The notes under the pieces: model-generated | The model's database searches: none | Seen by the model: only the letters and a program-made list of their open reading frames with translations | What the model was told of the DNA's origin: nothing | Made by a program: the position numbers and the translations under genes | In this document: piece after piece, positions 35,538-42,182 of the stretch | Layout: each line of letters opens with the position of its first letter | Numbering within the stretch: the first letter of the stretch is position 1 | Source of the DNA: Methanobacteriota archaeon | GTDB lineage: Archaea > Thermoplasmatota > Poseidoniia > Poseidoniales > Thalassarchaeaceae | Length of the DNA stretch: 42,182 nt | NCBI GenBank assembly: GCA_016845345.1 | Contig: JAERSV010000013.1 | Span: forward strand, 1-42,182 | Reading direction: 5' to 3'

Positions 35538-35618
35538 TTTGTGAATGACGCTCTTGGCTCACAGAGTGGGCAAAGGTCTTGAAGGCGTCTTCGCCGGCGA
35601 ACCGATGTTGGTAGGAAC

Positions 35619-35623
35619 AGGTG
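35619..35623 (+). promoter_or_regulatory. Ribosome binding site fixing the fabI start
   Basis: AGGTG followed by five bases and ATG 35629. Together with the predicted transcript start near 35554 it rules against the upstream ATG 35545, which would lie ahead of the transcript. Confidence 0.6.
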
Positions 35624-35628
35624 CTTTT

Positions 35629-36420
35629 ATGTTGGAACTAAAGGGAAAAACTGCACTAGTATTCGGTGTGGCTAGCGAAGAAAGCATTGCCTGGGCAATT
35701 TGCGAGCAATTATCTGCTGCTGGATGCAAGTTAATTCTTGGTTTTCAGAAGAGATTTATGAGCCGCGTCTTTCAATTGAAAGAGAAGTTAGACAATATTG
35801 AAGCATTTTATCCAATTGATGTTGAAACAAATGAATTAACAGCCGAATTTTTCACAGAATGGCAAAATGCAAATCCTGGTGCAAAAGCAGACATTGTCAT
35901 TCATGCCATTGGATTTGCTCCGCGCCCATGTTTTGACCGCCCTGTGTTATTCGTAGAAAATGACCCGATGAACACGGCCATGACAATCAGTGCTCATTCA
36001 TTACAAAGAGTGATGCGTTACGCCTTGCCACATCTTGCTCCTAACTCTTCGACGATTACACTAACCTACGCGGCCTCTACTAGGTGGGTCCCAAACTATG
36101 GTGTGATGAGTATAGCAAAAGCAGCATTAGAGGCTTGGACACGCGAACTTGCAAACCATGTAGGCCCCGATGGTCATCGGATTAATGCAATTTCATCGGG
36201 CCCAATCAAAACCTTGGCGGCAGGAGGAATTCCTGGATTTGACGATATTCTTGAGCATGTGGAGAGAAACTCGCCATTACGCAGAAATGTAACACAGGAA
36301 GATGTTGCTGGATGTGCAACTTGGTTAGCCTCGCCATTATCTTCAGGCGTCACAGGACAAATTATTCATGTTGATGCAGGATATTCTAGCATTATGGTAC
36401 CAGACAGTATCTCAGATTGA
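35629..36420 (+). CDS. fabI: Enoyl-ACP reductase FabI
   Basis: 263 aa from ATG 35629, close to the 262 aa of E. coli FabI; a longer reading from 35545 would add 28 unsupported residues. SDR fold with FabI-specific features: cofactor loop FGVASEESIAWAI (12-24), the IHAIGFAP strand, catalytic Tyr147, Tyr157 and Lys164 within LTYAASTRWVPNYG and VMSIAKAALEAW (E. coli Y146, Y156, K163), and INAISSGPIKTLAAGGIPGF. It reduces the enoyl thioester double bond at the end of each fatty-acid elongation round using NADH or NADPH. It is followed nine bases later by a multidomain synthase that has no visible enoyl reductase, so FabI probably serves that synthase in trans. No beta-ketoacyl reductase or dehydratase is seen beside it. 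Confidence 0.93.
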   Translation: MLELKGKTALVFGVASEESIAWAICEQLSAAGCKLILGFQKRFMSRVFQLKEKLDNIEAFYPIDVETNELTAEFFTEWQNANPGAKADIVIHAIGFAPRPCFDRPVLFVENDPMNTAMTISAHSLQRVMRYALPHLAPNSSTITLTYAASTRWVPNYGVMSIAKAALEAWTRELANHVGPDGHRINAISSGPIKTLAAGGIPGFDDILEHVERNSPLRRNVTQEDVAGCATWLASPLSSGVTGQIIHVDAGYSSIMVPDSISD

Positions 36421-36429
36421 GGTGGTAAT

Positions 36430-39400
36430 ATGACTGAACAACTTGACGAAGTTCCCCAACAACCCTTCGCCCCGATTGCGATTGTTGGTCAGGCTGCTCT
36501 TTTACCGGACGCACCGGATATTGATGCGTTTTGGAATAATGTGTTGAACGCCAAAGTAGCAATTCGTGAAGTACCCCCTGATAGGTGGAATCCAGATGAT
36601 TTTTGGATTGAAGGTGAGCCTGGTAATGCAACAGAAGGAAAAACGTACTCAAAGATAGGGGCCTTTGTAGAAGATTTTGAGTTTAATTGGAGGCGTTGGA
36701 AACAACCGCCGGGAACACTTTCCCAAATTGATGATACCCAATTGTGGGCTGTTGAGGTTTCAGCAGCAGCGTTGGAGGATGCTGGTTACATAGGTGAAAA
36801 CAGTCGTTTTGAACTTCCAAACGCTCGTTGCGGTGTGATTTTCGCTAATGCTTTGGGCGGTGAAAACCGTGTTCAGTCGAGTAAACGAGTTTACGCAGAC
36901 CAAATCACAAGGAAGGCGGTTGAGGCTGGAATGCCGGCAACTAGCAGTGAACAATTCAAAGATGCAATCACTGAGGGCACACCTCGTATTGATGAAGATA
37001 CCATGGCAGGGGAACTAGCCAATGTTGTCGCTGGTCGAGTTGCCAATTTACTTGACTTACAAGGACCAAATTTCAGTGCTGACGCTGCTTGTGCCTCTAC
37101 TTTTGCGGCATTAGTATCCGCCTGTCAGATGCTTCAAACAGGCCAAACCGATCTGATGCTATGTGGGGCAAGTGACCGGACTATGGATCCTGGCACATAT
37201 GCTAAATTCAGCGCAATTGGTGCACTCTCACCACTTCACTCCCGGCCATTTGATGTGCGGGCAAATGGGTTTGTAATGGGAGAAGGAGCCGGTTGTGTTG
37301 TCCTCAAGCGATTAGAGGATGCAATGGCAGATGGCGATACAATATACAGCGTCATTCGAGGAATTGGTTCCTCAAGCGATGGTAGAGGAAAAGGAATCAC
37401 TGCGCCATCAACTAGAGGGCAAAAGCAGGCAGTAATGCGAGCCTATCAGCAGGCCGGATATTCGCCGTCCTCAGTAGAATTGATTGAGGCTCATGGTACT
37501 AGCACTAAGGTTGGAGACGCGACAGAATTGTCAACTCTTGCTGGAGTATTTGCAGACCATGGTGCTGGCGATGTTGTTGCAGTTGGTTCAGTGAAAAGTC
37601 AGATTGGCCATCTAAAAGCGGCTGCTGGAATGGCTGGATTGTTGAAAGCAAGTTTAGCACTTCATCATAGAACTTTACCGCCTTCAGCAGGGTTTGAACA
37701 ACCAAATACCTCCGTAAACTGGAATGAAATCCCATTTTTCGTCCCGACAATATCCTCTGATTGGCCAATTCCTCAATCTAAATCACCTAGACGAGCAGGT
37801 GTTTCGTCGTTTGGTTTTGGCGGGACAAATTTCCATTGTACTATTGAGCAATACGACCCAGAGCATCACAAAAATCTCATTGATAGGTTTGCAGGTCATT
37901 CGTCTTCTAGAGCACAAACTCCAACAGCTCCAAGTGTTCTTGATTCAACCGCAACTCCCTCATTGAGCCACAAAGAATTACTTGAAATTGAAGGAGGCGT
38001 ATTGCTTCTTAATGCTGATGATATTGATTCTTTAGCAGTAGAAATTGAAAGAGTAAAATCAATTCTCTTCTCATCATCAAATTCCAACTTTGATACTGAC
38101 CCGGCAGGTCGTAGACTCTCAGCAGTACTTTCGGATTTATCCACTGGTTTCGTAGCCAAAGGTATTCGTTGCGGCATTGTCGCCACTAATTGGGGGCAAT
38201 TAGCCAAGAGAATGGATTTGCTGAGTGAGAATCTCTCAGATCCATCAAAATGGGAATTCCTAGCAAAACAAATGGTTTTCATCACCGAAGAGGAAGCATT
38301 ACCTCCCAATGCAAAATTGGTACAGATGTATCCGGGTCAAGGCAGTCAATATGTTGGCATGACTCTAGATCTCTCGAAGAGGTTTGAGGTGATTGGTGAG
38401 ACATGGACTGAAGCGGATTCAACCATGTCCGAAATTCTTTCAGGTGAGAAACTTTCTAAGTTTGTTCTGCGTGATAATCTTACTGAACAGCAATCCAAAG
38501 ATGCTGAGGATAAGTTGAAACAAACAGAATTCACTCAGCCAGCAATGCTGACAGCAGATTTAGCAATTTACAGGTTGCTAAGTGAGCACGGTATCAATCC
38601 CGACATGGTTGCTGGTCATAGTTTGGGCGAATACGCTGCCTTGATGGTATCAGGGATAATGAAATTCCACGACGCACTACGTGCTGCGGCTGCTCGCGGA
38701 ACTGAAATGGGCAATGTGGAAGTAAAGGACAAGGGATTGATGGCAAGTGTCACCGCACCACTTGAGAAAATACAGGAAGTCATAGATTCAGTTGATGGTT
38801 ACATAATTGCTGCGAATAAAAATTCTCCGATGATGGCTGTCATCGCAGGTGAAACCGAATCAATGAAGGATGCAATTAGTCGATTTGGTGAATTGAATAT
38901 TCCATGCGTTACTCTACAGACAAGTCACGCATTCCATTCACGAATTGTTGCACCTGCTAACGAGCCACTCCATCGATTCCTAGAAGGGTTAGATTTGTCT
39001 TTACCATCAATCCCAATCACCGCTAACTATGATGGAAAATTCTATCCTAATAGTCTGAAAGAAGGTGAAACTGTTCACGATGCAATCCTGAATCAATTAG
39101 CACCACAGATGTCATCTGCAGTAGAGTGGACTCAACAAATTGAAGAAATGTACAGCCAAGGTGGCCGCTTATTCCTTGAAGTCGGGCCAAAACGTGCTTT
39201 GGCTCTCTTTGCCGAGCAAATTCTTGAAGGGCAATCAAAGATTGTTGCCAATACAAATCACCCAAAGGTTGGGGGAGTAGCATCATTCCTGTCTTCTCTT
39301 GCTGTATGTGCTCTGTCAGGGCGATTACCATCGATGCATTCAGGCGACTCAAAGCGCCTCACCGAAGGGTTCAGGGCTGGTCCGTTGGAAGTGTGGAGGC

Positions 39401-42182
39401 AAAATGGAATTGTTGACGATGTTCAAATCAATAGTGCTGAGATGGAGGAATTACGAGTTCGCTCTAGGCCGCTTCCATCAGGTTCCTCAAATGGGGAAAT
39501 GCCAGCAACATCTCAGATGATTCAATCACCAGCAATTCCGACTGATGGTAACCACCATGTTGTACAACAAGTTGTTGACAAGGAGGGTTACCTTGCAAGC
39601 CGTATTTCAGATATCACTGGTTATCCGGCTCGTCTCATCAAAGGTGAACTTCATCTTTCAGCCCTTGGAATTTCTGATGAATCATTAACTGAACTACTAG
39701 CAAGTATAGCCTCAGAGGCAACTGTTTCTGGTCCGGCTGACACTAGCCAATTAACAACATTAGTTGCCCTGAACGAATGGGTGATATCTCCCCCTAGTGG
39801 ATTTACTGTTTCTCAAAAAGTGAAAGGAACAGGTTCTGTAGTGGTCTCTTCTGACCCACATGCTGAGCGTAGAATCAATCCCTATGTTGTGACCGGAGTA
39901 AGCCTTGGTCTCCCGGGAATGGATGAAATATTTGAGCCGGACGCATTAGAGAGAATCATTGCTGGCGAGAATTTCATAAGCGAATTACCTGATGATGTTA
40001 AGCAGCGTTTACTCGATAAAAACATGGTTCGAATTGTCAAACACCCAGATGGCAGAGCAGAATTCGTACCTTGCGATTCCTTTGCAACCATACCCCAATT
40101 AGCAGGAGTTGGGGGTTACTTTGATTTGGCTGAACAGTATGGAATCGACCCTAAAATAGTGGCGGCAATGGATGCTTCTACCACCCTTTCATTTGCCGCT
40201 GGATTAGAGGCCCTCAAAGATGCAGCACTTCCACTTCTACCCGTCGAACAGGTGAGTAGTGCGGGTAAGAGACTAGTAAGAGGGTGGAATCTCCCGAACT
40301 CAATTCGTGAAAGAACTGGGGTTGTGTTCGCCTCAGTATTTCCTGGGGTTGCCATGGCTATGCGGCACGCTCTAAACAATGGGGCTGATGAGAATGGTAC
40401 CTTCGATAGAAAATTCTTACTTCAAGTTCTAACAATGGGTCACGCACAATTTGCTCAGTGGATAGGTGCTCGTGGTCCAAATTTGGCTATTAACAACGCA
40501 TGTGCGTCCACTCCAGCCGCATTTGCAGTCGCCGAGGATTGGTTAGACACGGGTCGATGTGACAGAGTTATTGTAATCAGCGGTGATGATTCTACAGGCG
40601 ATGATTTGATGGAATGGATTGGCGCAGGATTCGCTGCTGCAGGTGCTCATTCGATGGGCAATGTAGTCGAAGAAGTAGCGCTACCATTCGATGCAAGGCG
40701 TAACGGCATGTTGCTCGGCATGGGTGGTGCTGCCTTCGTAATTGAGAAATCATCCCATGCAGATGATAGAGGAGTGGTTCCTTATGCTGAATTATTGGGT
40801 GGTCACATAGGTAATTCAGCCTTCCATCCAACTAGACTAGATGTGACGCACGTTGCCTCAACTTTCGATGAGTTTGTGACCGATATGGAAAACCGATGGG
40901 GAATAGATAGGCACGAGATTGCACCTAAAACGACATTCATGTCACATGAACCCTTCACTCCGCCAAGAGGTGGTTCAGCAGCCGCTGAGATTGAATCACT
41001 TAGAGGCGCTTTCAAGGAGTCTGCTGACAGTTTAATCATCACTAATACAAAGGGATTCACAGGCCATCCAATGGGTGTTGGCGTTGAAGATGCCACCGGC
41101 TTGTATGGGTTAGCATCAGGCAGATTACCGCCGATTGCTAACTTCCAACAACCCGACCCTGCATTAGGAAATCTCCGACTTTCAGAAGGCGGTGAATATG
41201 ATGTTGAGTTCATGCTCCGCCATGCCGCAGGATTCGGCAGTCAAATTGCGCTGACAATGTTCAAACGAATTGCTCGAACTCTCAATCGCGTTGATCGAGA
41301 AAGTGTTGTGAATTGGGCAATACGTCAAGCGGGTGACGATGTTGAATTGCGATTATTGGAGCGGAAATTAGTTGCATATATTTCCCCGGATGATTCATTG
41401 ATAGGTGGTGTTGAAGGTATGGAATGGCAGGTTACCAAGCAAGATGCAAAGCCTGAATCATCAATCGCTGAGCCGGTAACTCAGGAACCAAGCTCGCCAC
41501 AACCAATTGTAAAACAAAAAGAAGAAGTCAAAACGCTCACCGAAGAGCCGACAGTTGAGGTTCAAGAAACTGAAACAGTTTCTGAATCAAAGGCTGGAAC
41601 CCACACAGAAGGTCTAGAACAGCAAGTAGTGGAAACGGTTGCAAAGCACACTGGTTACCCTACTGATTTCATTGAATTAGACCAAGACTTAGAAGGCGAA
41701 TTAGGAATTGACACTGTTAAGCAGGCGGAAATAATGGCTGATTTAAGAGAGACATTTTCCTTACCTGTTGATGATTCATTTCAGTTACGTGAACACCCAA
41801 CCCTAAATCACATGATTAGTTATATTGTTAGTATGGGTGGAGAAGAGGATGAACAACAAAACCCCCAAGAGGAGCAAGCCGTGCAGAGCATTACTGTGGA
41901 AAAAGAGTTGGTGCAAGACAGTTCTCCAAGTTTAGTTGAAGGCAGTTCTCCCAGTTTAGAGAATAACGATATTGATGTTGAGTCCGGTGTACTCTCAATC
42001 GTTGTAAAGCACACAGGCTATCCCGAAGACTTCCTTGAGTTGGACCAAGATTTAGAAGGTGAGTTGGGAATTGATACGGTAAAACAAGCCGAAATTATGG
42101 CTGAATGCCGTGAAAACTTTTCCTTGCCTGTAGATGAATCATTCCAATTGCGTGACTACCCAACCCTTGCACATATGATATC
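36430..42182 (+). CDS. Type I multidomain synthase, KS-AT-degenerate ACP-KS-ACP-ACP (C-terminus beyond window)
   Basis: At least 1,917 codons, open at the right edge; ATG 36430 with AGGTG five bases ahead. Domains: KS1 (about 12-480) with Cys221 in DAACAST, His355 in EAHGTST, His394 in KSQIGH; AT (about 625-920) with PGQGSQYVG, Ser731 in GHSLGEY and His836 in SHAFHS, a malonyl-CoA-type signature; a degenerate ACP-like segment (about 1054-1100, ITGYPARLI, LGISDES); KS2 (about 1149-1640) with Cys1358 in NACASTP, His1506 in SHEPFT (HGTGT altered) and His1546 in KGFTGH; an acidic linker; ACP1 (about 1728-1803) and ACP2 (about 1850 onward) with LGIDTVKQAEIM, Thr1762 and Thr1883. No KR, DH or ER is visible before the edge. 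It resembles PUFA/secondary-lipid synthases (PfaA-like, tandem ACPs). Product unknown. Confidence 0.9.
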   Translation, partial: MTEQLDEVPQQPFAPIAIVGQAALLPDAPDIDAFWNNVLNAKVAIREVPPDRWNPDDFWIEGEPGNATEGKTYSKIGAFVEDFEFNWRRWKQPPGTLSQIDDTQLWAVEVSAAALEDAGYIGENSRFELPNARCGVIFANALGGENRVQSSKRVYADQITRKAVEAGMPATSSEQFKDAITEGTPRIDEDTMAGELANVVAGRVANLLDLQGPNFSADAACASTFAALVSACQMLQTGQTDLMLCGASDRTMDPGTYAKFSAIGALSPLHSRPFDVRANGFVMGEGAGCVVLKRLEDAMADGDTIYSVIRGIGSSSDGRGKGITAPSTRGQKQAVMRAYQQAGYSPSSVELIEAHGTSTKVGDATELSTLAGVFADHGAGDVVAVGSVKSQIGHLKAAAGMAGLLKASLALHHRTLPPSAGFEQPNTSVNWNEIPFFVPTISSDWPIPQSKSPRRAGVSSFGFGGTNFHCTIEQYDPEHHKNLIDRFAGHSSSRAQTPTAPSVLDSTATPSLSHKELLEIEGGVLLLNADDIDSLAVEIERVKSILFSSSNSNFDTDPAGRRLSAVLSDLSTGFVAKGIRCGIVATNWGQLAKRMDLLSENLSDPSKWEFLAKQMVFITEEEALPPNAKLVQMYPGQGSQYVGMTLDLSKRFEVIGETWTEADSTMSEILSGEKLSKFVLRDNLTEQQSKDAEDKLKQTEFTQPAMLTADLAIYRLLSEHGINPDMVAGHSLGEYAALMVSGIMKFHDALRAAAARGTEMGNVEVKDKGLMASVTAPLEKIQEVIDSVDGYIIAANKNSPMMAVIAGETESMKDAISRFGELNIPCVTLQTSHAFHSRIVAPANEPLHRFLEGLDLSLPSIPITANYDGKFYPNSLKEGETVHDAILNQLAPQMSSAVEWTQQIEEMYSQGGRLFLEVGPKRALALFAEQILEGQSKIVANTNHPKVGGVASFLSSLAVCALSGRLPSMHSGDSKRLTEGFRAGPLEVWRQNGIVDDVQINSAEMEELRVRSRPLPSGSSNGEMPATSQMIQSPAIPTDGNHHVVQQVVDKEGYLASRISDITGYPARLIKGELHLSALGISDESLTELLASIASEATVSGPADTSQLTTLVALNEWVISPPSGFTVSQKVKGTGSVVVSSDPHAERRINPYVVTGVSLGLPGMDEIFEPDALERIIAGENFISELPDDVKQRLLDKNMVRIVKHPDGRAEFVPCDSFATIPQLAGVGGYFDLAEQYGIDPKIVAAMDASTTLSFAAGLEALKDAALPLLPVEQVSSAGKRLVRGWNLPNSIRERTGVVFASVFPGVAMAMRHALNNGADENGTFDRKFLLQVLTMGHAQFAQWIGARGPNLAINNACASTPAAFAVAEDWLDTGRCDRVIVISGDDSTGDDLMEWIGAGFAAAGAHSMGNVVEEVALPFDARRNGMLLGMGGAAFVIEKSSHADDRGVVPYAELLGGHIGNSAFHPTRLDVTHVASTFDEFVTDMENRWGIDRHEIAPKTTFMSHEPFTPPRGGSAAAEIESLRGAFKESADSLIITNTKGFTGHPMGVGVEDATGLYGLASGRLPPIANFQQPDPALGNLRLSEGGEYDVEFMLRHAAGFGSQIALTMFKRIARTLNRVDRESVVNWAIRQAGDDVELRLLERKLVAYISPDDSLIGGVEGMEWQVTKQDAKPESSIAEPVTQEPSSPQPIVKQKEEVKTLTEEPTVEVQETETVSESKAGTHTEGLEQQVVETVAKHTGYPTDFIELDQDLEGELGIDTVKQAEIMADLRETFSLPVDDSFQLREHPTLNHMISYIVSMGGEEDEQQNPQEEQAVQSITVEKELVQDSSPSLVEGSSPSLENNDIDVESGVLSIVVKHTGYPEDFLELDQDLEGELGIDTVKQAEIMAECRENFSLPVDESFQLRDYPTLAHMI

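Noticed and set aside
35545-35628. Longer FabI N-terminus starting at ATG 35545
   Set aside because: It would precede the predicted transcript start, adds 28 residues with no FabI similarity, and lacks the AGGTG-N5 signal present before 35629.
1-42182. CRISPR arrays, insertion sequences, prophage or defence genes
   Set aside because: No spaced repeats, transposase motifs or phage-like genes were seen on either strand.

Overview
The window looks like a chromosome segment from an uncultured marine planktonic euryarchaeon, most likely Marine Group II (Poseidoniales) or a close relative. The archaeal signs are an Orc1/Cdc6 initiator, an archaeal-type CoaD fused to a GTP-dependent dephospho-CoA kinase (DUF359), an EF-1A/SelB-like relative, TATA-type promoters, and two very large secreted or membrane-anchored proteins. 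This assignment is inference; there is no 16S gene here. Genes are dense, on both strands, with few long gaps. I see no tRNA, rRNA, CRISPR array, IS element or phage module.

Layout. 1-4595 (-): the N-terminal 1,531 codons of a giant surface protein that looks like the TIGR03790 family split by PA14 and LamG-like domains; it runs off the left edge. 4.7-10.3 kb: a macro-domain protein, a GGR-like flavoprotein, the molybdopterin pair moaE-moaC, a GlpX-type FBPase, a tiny GDCCVxC zinc-ribbon protein, a glycolytic class I aldolase and a small winged-helix protein. 10.6-15.6 kb: an 881-aa winged-helix protein of unknown role, a GC-rich structured RNA (RNase P RNA-like, 13310-13579), the CoA-synthesis fusion and a family 2 glycosyltransferase. 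15.6-18.8 kb (-): a small membrane protein, orc1/cdc6 with an AT-rich gap upstream (possible origin), and an MBL-fold hydrolase. 18.9-25.9 kb: a CysJ-like FAD/NADPH reductase lacking the flavodoxin domain, a biotin carboxylase, a PH-like membrane protein, a translation-GTPase-like protein without a P-loop, a hotdog thioesterase and a minimal ThiI-like PP-loop enzyme.

26.0-35.4 kb: a 1,947-aa secreted, membrane-anchored protein, then a tight run of an isovaleryl-CoA-dehydrogenase-like flavoprotein, an unknown protein, a divergent TBP-fold protein and a TatD-like hydrolase. 35.6 kb to the right edge: behind its own promoter, a complete FabI enoyl-ACP reductase followed 9 bases later by a large type I synthase (KS-AT-degenerate ACP-KS-ACP-ACP..., truncated by the window).

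The FabI/synthase operon is the most striking system. Archaea make isoprenoid ether lipids and usually lack type I or II fatty acid synthases. Here malonyl-type AT, two KS domains, tandem ACPs and a fully equipped enoyl reductase suggest an acyl chain or PUFA/secondary-lipid-like product. Both visible ACPs carry threonine where the phosphopantetheine serine is expected, and a third, degenerate ACP sits between AT and the second KS. The CoA-synthesis fusion, biotin carboxylase, thioesterase and acyl-CoA dehydrogenase in the window could supply or turn over acyl-CoA, but that link is only inferred.
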